A stretch of 64,000 nucleotides of DNA from Streptomyces fuscichromogenes (GTDB lineage Bacteria > Actinomycetota > Actinomycetes > Streptomycetales > Streptomycetaceae), in assembly GCF_014645815.1 (NCBI RefSeq), contig NZ_BMML01000005.1, forward strand, positions 476,595 to 540,594, given 5' to 3'. The position numbers and the translations under genes are program-made. This document shows, piece by piece, positions 49,989 to 58,935 of the stretch. Every line of letters begins with the position of its first letter. The stretch's first letter is position 1. The notes below the pieces were generated by a model. That model ran no database searches, was not told where the DNA came from, and was given only the letters and a program-made list of their open reading frames with translations.

Positions 49989-50861
49989 ATGGATATCGAC
50001 CTCCGGCGTCTCCGCTATTTCGTGACGGTTGCCGAAGAGCTCAGCTTTGTGCGTGGTGCCGAACGGCTGAAGATGACCCAGCCCGCACTGAGCCGACAGA
50101 TCCGAGCTCTTGAGGACGATCTCGGAGCGTCGCTGCTTCAGCGTGGCCCGCTGGGTACGGCGCTCACTCGGGCCGGCGGTCAGCTGCTGGAGGACGCACG
50201 GCCGCTGCTCGCAGCATCGCTGGCCTTGCAGCGGCGAGTCCGGCTCGCCGGCCGTGAGGGGCACCACTTCACCATCGGCTTCATGCCAGGTGTCATAGTC
50301 ACCCCGATCGTCAGGCAGTTCCGGGCACTGGCGCCTGAGGTCAACGTGCAGGTCCTGCACACGACGCCCACCGACCAGGTCGACTATCTGCTCGACGGTC
50401 GTGTCGATGTCTGCTTCGTCCGGCTGCCCCTGCCGGTCGACACCTTCGAGATCGTCCCGCTGTTCCCCGAGCCGCGGATTGCGGCTCTCTCCGACGAACA
50501 TCCGCTGGCAGGGGCGCAGACCGTCCACATCACGGAACTGACGCCGTACCGCTTGCTCCAGGACTCCGCGGACGTACCGGAGTGGCGCGGCACCGACGTC
50601 GACGCGGCAGTGGCGCGCAACCCTCCGGAAGCCGAACGGCCCACCTCGATCGAGGAGAGCCTGGAAGCCGTCGCGTCCGGCACCGGGTTCATCGTCGTCC
50701 CGGCCGGCCTCGCCGATTTCTACCGTCGCCCCGATATCCGTTACGTCCAGCTCGCAGGGGTTGCCCCGCGCATGGTGGCGCTGGCGTACGCCAGGAACCG
50801 GAAGATGCCGTCCATCGACCAGTTCGCCAAGATCGTGATTGCGGCGCTCGGTTCGGCATAG
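49989..50861 (+). CDS. LysR-family transcriptional regulator 1
   Basis: The product is 290 aa. The N-terminal HTH is MDIDLRRLRYFVTVAEELSF and MTQPALSRQIRALEDDLG, followed by the effector domain with FTIGFMPGVIVTPIV. It is a clear paralogue of the LysR at 60679-61557: they share MTQPALSRQIRALE, FTIGFMPGVIVTPIVR, LLDGRVDVC and VRLPLP, among other blocks. Both have a 38-bp motif upstream. It probably senses a small molecule connected to the GMC oxidoreductase pathway next to it. Confidence 0.92.
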   Translation: MDIDLRRLRYFVTVAEELSFVRGAERLKMTQPALSRQIRALEDDLGASLLQRGPLGTALTRAGGQLLEDARPLLAASLALQRRVRLAGREGHHFTIGFMPGVIVTPIVRQFRALAPEVNVQVLHTTPTDQVDYLLDGRVDVCFVRLPLPVDTFEIVPLFPEPRIAALSDEHPLAGAQTVHITELTPYRLLQDSADVPEWRGTDVDAAVARNPPEAERPTSIEESLEAVASGTGFIVVPAGLADFYRRPDIRYVQLAGVAPRMVALAYARNRKMPSIDQFAKIVIAALGSA

Positions 50862-50903
50862 AGGTGCGCGGGTGGGCGAGCAGAACCACCCTGTCCTGTC
50901 GTC

Positions 50904-50941
50904 ATGTCCGATCGGCATTACGGTTCCGGGAATCGGCATTG
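50904..50941 (+). promoter_or_regulatory. 38-bp LysR-type motif, site C (GMC oxidoreductase)
   Basis: Palindrome ATGTCCGATCGGCAT (50904-50918), an 11-bp spacer and half-site GAATCGGCATTG (50930-50941; inverse CAATGCCGATTC, identical to the half-site of site B). It faces right, 191 bp upstream of the oxidoreductase start. Confidence 0.75.
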
Positions 50942-51132
50942 GCGTGATGAGCCTTGGCCCGCAAAGCTCTGTGTCAGAAGGAACTTGAACTGACAGAAAA
51001 GGTTTGGACGATGCGTCAACTCGGCTTACTCGTGCAGATTGCCGGGACAGATGTCCATGCATCTCAGTCCTGCGCCGCAGCGCGACAAAGCCGGAGCGCT
51101 CTCGGGCCGATCGGCCCTCGGGCGGGACAGAG

Positions 51133-52638
51133 ATGACTGCCTATGACTATGTGGTCGTCGGTGGCGGAACAGCCGGCTGTGTTCTCGCGGCGCGCCTGTC
51201 CGAGGACGCGGCGGCGGAGGTGCTTCTCGTGGAGACCGGCTCGGCGCTCGGGCCGCCGGCCATGCACCTTCCGGTCGGGTTCCCGCTCATCCCGGCCAAG
51301 GAGATCCTCTGGTCACGCTGGACGACACCACAGCCCGGGACACTGTCGCGCAGCCACCACTGGCCCAGCGGACGGGTCCTCGGAGGATCGAGCTCGATCA
51401 ACGCGATGATGCACGTCCGCGGGCACCGCGCCGTCTACGACGGATGGGCGGACAGCGGTGCGAAGGGCTGGAGCTACCCCGAGCTGCTGCCGTACTTCCG
51501 CCGGACGGAGACGGCGATGGGCCGCAACCCCGCCCTGCGCGGTGTCATCGGGCCGGTGTGGGCGGCACCGACGACCCAGCTCGACGACGGGTCGCTGACG
51601 TTCCTCGGCGCGCTCACCGAGGCCGGTCACGATCTCACCGACGACATCAACGGGGAACGGCAGCACGGCGCCTTCTGGTGCGACCTGGCGGGGGCGGGTG
51701 GCCGTAGGCAGAGCGCCGCGGACGCCTATCTGGTCCCGGTGCTGGACCGCCCCAATCTGCACCTGGCCACGGAGGCGGACGTCAGCCGCCTGGTGATCGA
51801 GCACGGACGCTGCACCGGCGTGGAATACACCTCCTTCGGCACGGTGGAACGCGCCGAGGCGCGCGGCGAGCTGATACTGGCGGCCGGGACGGTGGGCTCC
51901 GCTCACCTGCTGCTCCTCTCCGGTGTCGGCCCTGCGGCACATCTGCGTGATGTCGGGATTCCGGTGCTGGCCGACCTCCCCGGAGTCGGCGCCAATCTGC
52001 ACGACCACCTGCAGTGCCCTGTGGTCTTCGAGGCAGGGCGGCAACTGACCACCAGCCATGGCTTCAGTACGGTCGGTGCCCTGGTGCACAGCGGCGCGAC
52101 AGCCGTTCCGGACGTCCAGCTGATGCTGCTCGACGCTCCGGCGGACATCGCGGACGTCGGGACGCCCGAGTGCGGACACACGGTTGCCTTCGCTCACACG
52201 GCGCCGGCGAGCCGGGGAACGGTCCGGCTCAGGAGCCCGAACCCGGGCCGGCTGCCGTTGATCGACCCGAACTACCTCGCCGACAGCGCCGACGTGTCGG
52301 CCATGCTCGTGGCCCTCGGCATCGCGCGAGAGATCGGCCGCATGCCCGCCTGGGGGCAATGGGGTGCCCGGGAGACCGCTCCGGGAAAGGGCGACGACCT
52401 CGTCGCCTACATCCGCAGGAACGCGGCGACCTTCCACAACCCCGTCGGCACGTGCCGGATCGGGATGGACGCCCTCGCTGTCGTCGACCCGGACCTCAGA
52501 GTGCACGGCGTCGACGGTCTGCGTGTCGCGGACGCCTCGGTGATGCCGTCCATCCCCAACACCGGAGTGAACGCGACTGTCCTGGCCGTCGCCGAACGGG
52601 CTGCCGAGACCATCCGACGCGATGCGAAACGGCCCTGA
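51133..52638 (+). CDS. GMC-family FAD oxidoreductase (choline dehydrogenase-like)
   Basis: The product is 501 aa from ATG 51133. FAD motif YDYVVVGGGTAGCVLAARLS, GMC signature 1 near GRVLGGSSSINAMMHVRGH, signature 2 near AAGTVGSAHLLLLSGVGP, and the C-terminal NPVGTCRIGMDALAVVD and SVMPSIPNTGVNATVLAVAE. The His of the active site lies in TFHNPVGTCRIG. Such enzymes oxidise alcohols or sugars and pass electrons to oxygen or a quinone. It is under site C and is followed by a 48-aa protein and a DUF4331 gene. Confidence 0.92.
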   Translation: MTAYDYVVVGGGTAGCVLAARLSEDAAAEVLLVETGSALGPPAMHLPVGFPLIPAKEILWSRWTTPQPGTLSRSHHWPSGRVLGGSSSINAMMHVRGHRAVYDGWADSGAKGWSYPELLPYFRRTETAMGRNPALRGVIGPVWAAPTTQLDDGSLTFLGALTEAGHDLTDDINGERQHGAFWCDLAGAGGRRQSAADAYLVPVLDRPNLHLATEADVSRLVIEHGRCTGVEYTSFGTVERAEARGELILAAGTVGSAHLLLLSGVGPAAHLRDVGIPVLADLPGVGANLHDHLQCPVVFEAGRQLTTSHGFSTVGALVHSGATAVPDVQLMLLDAPADIADVGTPECGHTVAFAHTAPASRGTVRLRSPNPGRLPLIDPNYLADSADVSAMLVALGIAREIGRMPAWGQWGARETAPGKGDDLVAYIRRNAATFHNPVGTCRIGMDALAVVDPDLRVHGVDGLRVADASVMPSIPNTGVNATVLAVAERAAETIRRDAKRP

Positions 52639-52703
52639 GAGCACCTGCCGGACGTCCGGAGCAAGGCCGCACGGCGGCCCCTGAACACGAAGGAACGGTA
52701 ACG

Positions 52704-52850
52704 GTGAAGTTCTTGTGGCGCATGGTGGACGAAACGCTCGTCGGCGCGGTGATCTACGCACTCACGTGCAAGCTGCCCCGCAGCTTGCCTCGTACGGACG
52801 TCACGCGTGCGGACGCACAACCACCCCGCACGTCCGCACGGCGGGGCTGA
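52704..52850 (+). CDS. Possible 48-aa small protein downstream of the GMC gene
   Basis: GTG 52704 follows GAAGGAACGGTAAC and opens a frame starting VKFLWRMVDETLVGAVIYAL. It has a hydrophobic/amphipathic first half and a basic tail ending in ARRG. It begins 66 bp after the oxidoreductase stop in the same direction. It could be a membrane-associated small subunit or partner. Support is the ribosome site and the sensible amino-acid pattern. Confidence 0.45.
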   Translation: MKFLWRMVDETLVGAVIYALTCKLPRSLPRTDVTRADAQPPRTSARRG

Positions 52851-52931
52851 ACGAGCAGCGGCACGGTCCCGTGTGATCCATCCCGAATTCGCGAACCTCG
52901 TCAGACACCTCACGTGTACGCAAGTGGACTG

Positions 52932-52969
52932 ATGCCGAACCGGCATGCAGGACCAGCGGATAGGCATTG
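52932..52969 (+). promoter_or_regulatory. 38-bp LysR-type motif, site D (DUF4331 gene)
   Basis: Palindrome ATGCCGAACCGGCAT (52932-52946), an 11-bp spacer and half-site GGATAGGCATTG (52958-52969), facing right and 241 bp upstream of the DUF4331 start. The remainder of 52851-53210 shows no gene. Confidence 0.75.
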
Positions 52970-53210
52970 GCGACGCATGACCGCCCCGGGTCAGGATGTT
53001 CGACGTGACCCACTTCGACCTCGGAGTGCCCGGCGCAGCGGCACAACACACCGCTTGGCGACGGTCTTGAGCGCCTGAGCGCGCTGGTCCCGCAGCAGCT
53101 TCCTCGGGTTCGCAGAACCGAACCCCCTGATTGCTGTGCACACAACAACTGTCTACTCGGCAAGGCATCGCCGTGCCCTGCCCTGCTCTGCCCTTACGGA
53201 AGGCCGATCG

Positions 53211-54215
53211 ATGTCCCACCACCAGGATTCAGCTGCCGCGAAACAGGACCCTCGCCTGGACATCAGCGATGTCTACCTGTTCAAGGGACGGACCGGCACC
53301 GTCTTCGTCATGAACACCAACCCGGTGTCGGCCGACAAGGGCTTCCACCCCGAGGCGCTGTACGAGTTCCACATCGACGCCGACGACGACGCGGTGCAGG
53401 ATCTGACGTTCCGGTTCAGATTCCTCGCGACGGAACCGGACGGCCGGCAGGCTTGGGTGCTCGACCGGCTCACCGGTTACGAGGCCATCGACCGCAACGC
53501 CTCGGGAGCCCTGGTGGCAACGGGCAGGACACAGGAGATCGTCACCACGGCGGACGGCGTCAACGTCTTCGTCGGCCGAGCCGGGGACCCGTTCTACCTC
53601 GACGGCACCGTCATCACGTCGGTCGTGACCGCGCTCCGCAACGGCGCGGCGGTGGACCTCTCCGCGTTCGACCCGCAGCGGGCCTCGAACCTGTTCGCGG
53701 GCACCAACGTCACCGCCATCGTCCTCGAAGTACCGGACGAGCTCATCGGATCGGGGACGATCAGCCTGTGGGCCACCACCGCGCTGGACGACCACCACGG
53801 CGGCTGGCTGCAGATCAACCGGTGCGCGAATCCGCTCGTCAGCACGTTGTTCGACGTCACCGAGGCCGGCTTCGACGACTACAACGCCACTGATCCACAT
53901 GCCGACCTCGACAACTACGGCGACCTTGTACGCCGGAAGGTCGCGGGTCTCGTGGCCGCGAACGCCACGCACTCCGACCCGCAGGGCTACGGCGCTGCGA
54001 TACGGGACGTCATCTTCCCGGACGTCCTGCGCTACCAGGTGGGCACCGAAGCCGACTTCGGCGCGGTGACCCGCAACGGCAGAGGGCTCACCGAGTCCGC
54101 TCCCGAGGCGATGTTCGAGATCGTGCTGAACGCTCCCGTCCCCATGGGCCTGGACGCCGGCCACGCCACCGGGACGCTGCGCGCCGTGTTCCCGTATCTG
54201 AGCGCACCGGCCTGA
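53211..54215 (+). CDS. DUF4331-family protein
   Basis: The product is 334 aa from ATG 53211 (GGAAGG upstream). The start HHQDSAAAKQDPRLDISDVY and later YEFHIDADDDAVQDLTFRFR, NLFAGTNVTAIVLEVPDELI and FPYLSAPA match DUF4331. No signal peptide is seen, although many members are secreted. The function is unknown. It heads the stretch before the membrane-protein and cytochrome oxidase subunit genes, and has a terminator at 54262. Confidence 0.85.
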   Translation: MSHHQDSAAAKQDPRLDISDVYLFKGRTGTVFVMNTNPVSADKGFHPEALYEFHIDADDDAVQDLTFRFRFLATEPDGRQAWVLDRLTGYEAIDRNASGALVATGRTQEIVTTADGVNVFVGRAGDPFYLDGTVITSVVTALRNGAAVDLSAFDPQRASNLFAGTNVTAIVLEVPDELIGSGTISLWATTALDDHHGGWLQINRCANPLVSTLFDVTEAGFDDYNATDPHADLDNYGDLVRRKVAGLVAANATHSDPQGYGAAIRDVIFPDVLRYQVGTEADFGAVTRNGRGLTESAPEAMFEIVLNAPVPMGLDAGHATGTLRAVFPYLSAPA

Positions 54216-54261
54216 CGTCGCCAGGGGATCGGCCAGACGCCAAAGCCGCACCTCACAACAC

Positions 54262-54300
54262 CCGGCCCGGCGGCCTTCCCCAGGTCGACCGCCGGGCCGG
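54262..54300. terminator. Terminator after the DUF4331 gene
   Basis: CCGGCCCGGCGG (54262-54273) pairs perfectly with CCGCCGGGCCGG (54289-54300) around a 15-nt loop, 47 bp beyond the stop codon. Confidence 0.75.
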
Positions 54301-54381
54301 CAGTCCCACCCCTATGTCCTCAGGTCCGTGCAGCGAAGCCCGCTCCGTACCCGTCCCGTCCGGAACCAGGAGATTTCCACC

Positions 54382-55098
54382 ATGTCCCGCCGAATCCTGA
54401 CCGTCTGCGCGAGCTTCGGTTACCTGTTCATCGGATTGTTCTTCGCCGCCCTGCTGATCGCCCACTGGATACCGCCGATGGCGCCGAGCTGGTCGGCGGA
54501 GCGGGTGGCGGCCTTTTATACGGACCACGCCAACTCGATCCGTGCCGGACTCGTGGTCATGCTCGTCGGCGCCGTGGCGACCGCACCTTTCGTCGCGGCG
54601 CTGTCGAGCCTGATCCGGCGTATCGACTCACGGCTGGAGCCGCTGGCTGCCATCCAACTCGTCTGTGGTGCCGCGAACGTGGCCGCGATCTTCGTACCGG
54701 TCCTGATCTTCACCGCGACGGCCTACCGGCCGGACCGCTCGCCCGACATCACGATGGCGCTCAACGACACGGCCTGGATCATGCTGGTCATGAACGCCTT
54801 CCCGGCCGTCGGGCAGGCCATCGTGGTCGGCGTGGCGATCCTGGCCGACAAGCGCCCCACGCCGCTCCTGCCCCGCTGGGCCGCGTACCTGAACTTCTGG
54901 ATGGCCTTCCTCTTCCTGCCGAGCATCCTGCTGACCTTCTTCAAGACCGGCCCCTTCGCCTGGAACGGCATCCTCTCGTTCTGGGTCGCGGCCGGCGCCT
55001 TCGGCGTCTGGTTCCTCGTCATGACGCCCCTGATGATGCGGGCCGCGAAGCGGGTGGACGACGACCGGGCCCCGGCCGTCCTGGAACCCGTGGCATGA
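54382..55098 (+). CDS. Integral membrane protein upstream of oxidase subunits
   Basis: The product is 238 aa from ATG 54382 (CAGGAG upstream). Six or so hydrophobic helices are visible, starting with TVCASFGYLFIGLFFAALLI, with a loop carrying APSWSAERVAAFYTDHANSI. No domain is named with confidence. The stop overlaps the start of the subunit III gene (ATGA), so the three membrane proteins should be made together. It may serve as a membrane partner replacing a classical oxidase core. Confidence 0.7.
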   Translation: MSRRILTVCASFGYLFIGLFFAALLIAHWIPPMAPSWSAERVAAFYTDHANSIRAGLVVMLVGAVATAPFVAALSSLIRRIDSRLEPLAAIQLVCGAANVAAIFVPVLIFTATAYRPDRSPDITMALNDTAWIMLVMNAFPAVGQAIVVGVAILADKRPTPLLPRWAAYLNFWMAFLFLPSILLTFFKTGPFAWNGILSFWVAAGAFGVWFLVMTPLMMRAAKRVDDDRAPAVLEPVA

Positions 55099-55685
55099 CC
55101 GCCACGGCAGCCCGGACCGAGCACTCGGCGCCCCAGCGCCACCGCCACATCCCGGGCGAGCCCGGACTCTGGGTCTTCCTCCTCGGCGACATGATCATGT
55201 TCTCGGTGTTCTTCGGGTTCGTCGCGGTACTGCACGGCCGACACCCGAGGATGTTCCGGACTTCTCAGCAGGCCCTCCATCCGGACCTGGGACTCCTGAA
55301 CACACTGCTCCTGCTGACCGCGTCGGCGCTGGTGGCTCGTGGGCTGCGGCAGCTGCGATCCGGCAGACCCGCGCGGACACTGCCATGGGCGCTCCTGTGC
55401 GCGCTCGGGTTCGCCGCCGTCAAGGCATGCGAATACGCGTTGGTGATTCGCGGTGGACATACACCGAGCAGCAACGACTTCTTCATGTACTACTTCGTGT
55501 TCACCGGAATCCACCTGGCCCACCTGGCCATCGGGATTGGCGCGCTGACCGTCCTCATCGTCCTGTCGCGACGGCCGGCCCTGAGCCGGGGCCAACTGCT
55601 GGCCGCCGAGGGAGCGGCCGCCTACTGGCACATGGTGGACCTGCTCTGGCTCGTCCTCTTCCCGCTCTTCTACCTGGTGGCGTGA
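55095..55685 (+). CDS. Cytochrome c oxidase subunit III-like (NorE-type)
   Basis: The product is 196 aa with five to six helices. PGLWVFLLGDMIMFSVFFGF is the typical start, and FYYFVFTGIHLAHLAIG-like sequence (MYYFVFTGIHLAHLAIGIG) carries the conserved subunit III segment, ending AYWHMVDLLWLVLFPLFYL. No subunit I or II gene is in the window, so this is an orphan copy as in NorE loci. It is translationally coupled to the upstream membrane protein and is followed by the COX4-like gene after 3 bp. Confidence 0.88.
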   Translation: MTATAARTEHSAPQRHRHIPGEPGLWVFLLGDMIMFSVFFGFVAVLHGRHPRMFRTSQQALHPDLGLLNTLLLLTASALVARGLRQLRSGRPARTLPWALLCALGFAAVKACEYALVIRGGHTPSSNDFFMYYFVFTGIHLAHLAIGIGALTVLIVLSRRPALSRGQLLAAEGAAAYWHMVDLLWLVLFPLFYLVA

Positions 55686-55688
55686 CAC

Positions 55689-55925
55689 ATGTGGGTCTTT
55701 CCGGTCCTCGTCCTGGCCACGCTGTCGAGCTGGCTGCTGGGCATCGAAGGCAGCACGTCGACCCTGATCGGCTGCGCGGTCGTGGTGATCGCGCTGATCA
55801 AGGTACGCCTGGTCGGCCTGCACTTCATGGAGCTGCGCAACGCCCCGGCGGCCCTTCGCGGCGCCTTCGAGGTCTACGTCGTGGCCACGGGCGCCACGCT
55901 GCTCACGCTCTACCTGGTTCTCTGA
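55689..55925 (+). CDS. Cytochrome c oxidase subunit IV-family (COX4_pro) protein
   Basis: The product is 78 aa with three helices: the first from WVFPVLVLATLSSWLLG, then TLIGCAVVVIALIKVRLVGLH and the last from VYVVATGATLLTLYLVL. The loop HFMELRNAP is the usual signature. It is paired with the subunit III-like gene. The known family occurs with heme-copper oxidases or NO reductases, but the catalytic subunit is absent here. Confidence 0.85.
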   Translation: MWVFPVLVLATLSSWLLGIEGSTSTLIGCAVVVIALIKVRLVGLHFMELRNAPAALRGAFEVYVVATGATLLTLYLVL

Positions 55926-55946
55926 ATTCCCGGTACCGGTCCGTCG

Positions 55947-55984
55947 ATGCCGATCCGGTATGGGGGGCGACGATATCGGCATTA
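55947..55984 (+). promoter_or_regulatory. 38-bp LysR-type motif, site E (second MFS gene)
   Basis: Palindrome ATGCCGATCCGGTAT (55947-55961), an 11-bp spacer and half-site ATATCGGCATTA (55973-55984). It faces right, 194 bp upstream of the MFS start. Confidence 0.75.
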
Positions 55985-56178
55985 GCGATACGCGGCGAAT
56001 TCCTCGATAATTTTTCCAGCGACTCCCTTATGGAAGGGAGTTCATGAGCAGCGGAGGTGAGAGATGAAGAAGCAGCACTCCTGGTGAATTCATCGGCCGC
56101 TCCGGTGATCTGTTCGGGGCCGGAGCGGCCGCATATTCCGCGCCATATCCGTCATCGCGAGAAACAGGATCCATCGCC

Positions 56179-57462
56179 TTGTGGGCCCCTCGTCCTTCGG
56201 TGCCGGCGCCGTTGCGCCATTCCGCGTTCAGAAAGCTCTGGTCCGCCACCACTCTGGCCGCCCTGGGCGATGCCATCTCCTCGGTGGCCCTGCCGCTGGC
56301 CGCGATCGAGGTCCTGGGTGCCGACGCCGTCCAAAGTGCCGTCCTGTCGGCCGTGATCTGGCTCCCGAGCCTGTTCCTTGCCATACCGGCGGGCTCCTTC
56401 GCAGACCGTACGGGCTACCACCGCAGGCTCCTGGCCGGTGCCAACCTGCTGCGGGTCGCCGCCCTGAGCAGCGTCCCGATCGCAACAGCCTTCGGCCTGC
56501 TCTCGCTCATGCAGCTGGCCGTCATCCTGGCCGTCATCGGCCTGTGTTCGGTGCTGTCGAATGTCAGCGAGAGCGGCCTGTTCGCCACCACCCTGCCGTC
56601 CGAGCTCTACGTGGCCGGGCAGGCGGCCTCCTACACGGGCCAGACCGCCGCGGTCCTGGCCGGACCTTCCGTCGGTGGACTCCTGGTCCAACTCGCCGGT
56701 GTGCCGGCGGCGATCGGGGTGGACGCGGCCACCGCCGTCACGGCCGCCCTGTTCCTCCTCCGGCTGCGCCCGGTGGAGTACCGCCGCGAACCCGGCTCCC
56801 CGGAGAGCCGCGACCGTCGTCCGGGCTTGGCCTTCATCCGACGAAATCCGTTGATCAGGACGGCCCTGGCGGTCACCGCCACCGGCAACTTCTTCAACAT
56901 GCTCTTCTTGTCGGTGCTCGTCTGGTACTACGTCCACAAGCTGTCCCTGACCAGTGCCCAGATCGGGTTCGTGTTCAGTGTGCAGGCCATCGGCGGACTC
57001 GCCGGCGCGGCCCTGGCATCCCGGCTCGCCCGCCGCATCGGTCTGGGGCGGATGCTCCTGGTCGGTTGCGTGCTGTCGCACGCTCCGCTCCTCGTGATCC
57101 CCGCCATCGGCGCCACCGGAAGCCTCGTCTTCGCCCTGGTCCTGGCCTCGACACTGCTGGGCGGCGTCGGTGAGTCCGTTCAGGACATCTCGGTCGGCTC
57201 GGTGTTCGCGCTGGTGGTGCCCCCTCATCTCCGCTCACAGACCCGGGGCGCGTACCAGACCGTGAGCTTCGGCCTCCGGCCGCTGGGCTCGGTCGCCGGC
57301 GCCCTCATCGCCGCGACAGCGGGAATCCCCGTGGCTCTGTGGGTCGGCGCGATCGGCGGAACCCTCGCCTGCCTCTGGCTTCTTCCCTCACGCCTGCTGT
57401 CGTTCCGCGGCCAGGACGACCTGCCCGAGCAGCCGGAAGGCGCCCCCGCTCTCGCGCAATGA
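56179..57462 (+). CDS. MFS transporter (MFS_3/enterobactin exporter-like)
   Basis: The product is 427 aa if started at TTG 56179; a GTG at 56200 is another option and neither has a strong ribosome site. Twelve helices; the start APLRHSAFRKLWSATTLAAL and FADRTGYHRRLLAGANLLR are typical of the MFS_3 exporters. It is the gene directly under site E, so the regulon probably includes export of a compound. The last 25 residues are polar. Confidence 0.82.
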   Translation: MWAPRPSVPAPLRHSAFRKLWSATTLAALGDAISSVALPLAAIEVLGADAVQSAVLSAVIWLPSLFLAIPAGSFADRTGYHRRLLAGANLLRVAALSSVPIATAFGLLSLMQLAVILAVIGLCSVLSNVSESGLFATTLPSELYVAGQAASYTGQTAAVLAGPSVGGLLVQLAGVPAAIGVDAATAVTAALFLLRLRPVEYRREPGSPESRDRRPGLAFIRRNPLIRTALAVTATGNFFNMLFLSVLVWYYVHKLSLTSAQIGFVFSVQAIGGLAGAALASRLARRIGLGRMLLVGCVLSHAPLLVIPAIGATGSLVFALVLASTLLGGVGESVQDISVGSVFALVVPPHLRSQTRGAYQTVSFGLRPLGSVAGALIAATAGIPVALWVGAIGGTLACLWLLPSRLLSFRGQDDLPEQPEGAPALAQ

Positions 57463-57541
57463 GGCGGAGACCCCCAGGACGGGCGGCACGCCTGACCTGA
57501 GTGGGTAAGGTCCCGGCGAGCCGAACGGAGCCGGGGGCGGT

Positions 57542-58102
57542 ATGAGCAGCTCGATCAGCCAGATAATGGTCGTGATTCTGGGTATTGGTGGCACCCTCGC
57601 ATCCGCCTTGCTCACCCAGCGCAGCGCCAACCGTGCCAGGGATCGTGAGCTGCGGCATGCGAGACAACTCCAGGCAGATGAGCGCGAATACGTCACTCGC
57701 CAGGCTCAGCTCGAAGCGCGGCGCACCTGCTACGCGGCTCTCAACGCCGGTACTCGCGACTTCGTCAACGTGATGACGAAGCTCGTCCACGCTCTCGACA
57801 GGGACGAGGTGACCGAGGAACTGCGCGCAGAACTGGACCGATCACGCCGGGACCATCGCCTGCGTCACGCGGAGGCCCAGATGGTGCTGCCTGACGCCGT
57901 CATGGCGGCAGCCAGCACCGCCAACCGTCATTTTGGAGATCTTTACGGCCTGCTGATGCGGCTCGACAGAGGTATCGCCGAACCGGGAGAGAGCGTCGAA
58001 GCCGCCCGGGAGGGCATGAATCGGCTGTGGGACTCCCTCTGGAAAATGCGCCACACCATGCGCGTCGACCTCGGGATCACGCCACCCGATCAGAGCTCGT
58101 AG
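57542..58102 (+). CDS. Membrane-anchored coiled-coil protein, unknown function
   Basis: The product is 186 aa from ATG 57542. One N-terminal helix (ISQIMVVILGIGGTLASALL) is followed by a long charged helical region (RSANRARDRELRHARQLQAD, RTCYAALNAGTRDFVNVMTK). The pattern is of a type I-like anchor with a cytoplasmic coiled coil. Similar short proteins are common and uncharacterised in streptomycetes. No operon link to neighbours is clear. Confidence 0.7.
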   Translation: MSSSISQIMVVILGIGGTLASALLTQRSANRARDRELRHARQLQADEREYVTRQAQLEARRTCYAALNAGTRDFVNVMTKLVHALDRDEVTEELRAELDRSRRDHRLRHAEAQMVLPDAVMAAASTANRHFGDLYGLLMRLDRGIAEPGESVEAAREGMNRLWDSLWKMRHTMRVDLGITPPDQSS

Positions 58103-58140
58103 GCCCGTTCCCGCGGGCCATCACGGCCCACCGGGCCGGC

Positions 58141-58935
58141 TCATATGAGTTTGTTGCGGATGGCGTAGGACACGGCGTGGACGCGGTTGCGCAGTCCGAG
58201 GCGGTTGATGACTCCGTAGAGGATCTTCTTGATGTTGCGTTCGGAGTAGCACATGGTGTCGGCTATCTCGGCGAGGTCCAGGCCCTGCGCCACCAGCCGG
58301 AGCACGTCGATCTCGCGTGTGTTCAGGCCGGACGGCGTCAGGCCCTTGGGTACCAGCACGTTGCGCTGGAGACGGTCCGCCTGGTCGAGCAGTTCGCCCT
58401 GTACCGCGGACGGCAGCAGCGCTTCGCCGGCGGCGACCGCCAGCACGGCGCGGATCAGGGACTGCGGCTGTGCCTCGGCCCGCCAGAGCACGGCCCGGAT
58501 GCCGCTGTGGGCCGCGACCGTCAGGTCGGCGTACCAGCCGTCACTGACGACGAGCACGATCCGGGCCGGCGGCGGCATGGGCAGACCGCTCAGCTCTTCC
58601 AACGTGGAGTTGTCGGCGGTCTGGACCGCGGCCACCACGACGTCCGCCTCCCTCACCGCGGTGAGCGCCACTTTCGGTCCGCGGCTCAGCCCGGCCGCCA
58701 GCCCGGCGTGCGTCACCGGGTCCGCGGCGTCCACGGCCACCGATATCGAGGCCCTGGGGAGCCGTCTTATGACGTCGGCGTGCGGTCGTGGGAGGCCCGG
58801 TCTGGCCGCATGGTACGGACGCTTGCTACGCGGCGAATCGGTGGCTGCCGGACTGATCGCAAGACGCGGGTCCGATTCGCCCCGGCGCTGCATCGGCACC
58901 GGCCCTGCCGGAGCCTCCGTCGAACGGCTTCTCAT
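58141..58935 (-). CDS. LuxR/NarL-type regulator with degenerate receiver
   Basis: The product is 264 aa; ATG 58935 overlaps the PucR stop (ATGA). The receiver-like middle (ASISVAVDAADPVTHAGLAA, PARIVLVVSDGWYADLTVAA) lacks an obvious phospho-accepting Asp in the expected place. The LuxR HTH is LNTREIDVLRLVAQGLDLAE, then IADTMCYSERNIKKILYGVI. It is probably an atypical response regulator working without a kinase. It is coupled to the PucR-like gene, so the two regulators act together. Confidence 0.82.
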   Translation of the reverse strand: MRSRSTEAPAGPVPMQRRGESDPRLAISPAATDSPRSKRPYHAARPGLPRPHADVIRRLPRASISVAVDAADPVTHAGLAAGLSRGPKVALTAVREADVVVAAVQTADNSTLEELSGLPMPPPARIVLVVSDGWYADLTVAAHSGIRAVLWRAEAQPQSLIRAVLAVAAGEALLPSAVQGELLDQADRLQRNVLVPKGLTPSGLNTREIDVLRLVAQGLDLAEIADTMCYSERNIKKILYGVINRLGLRNRVHAVSYAIRNKLI

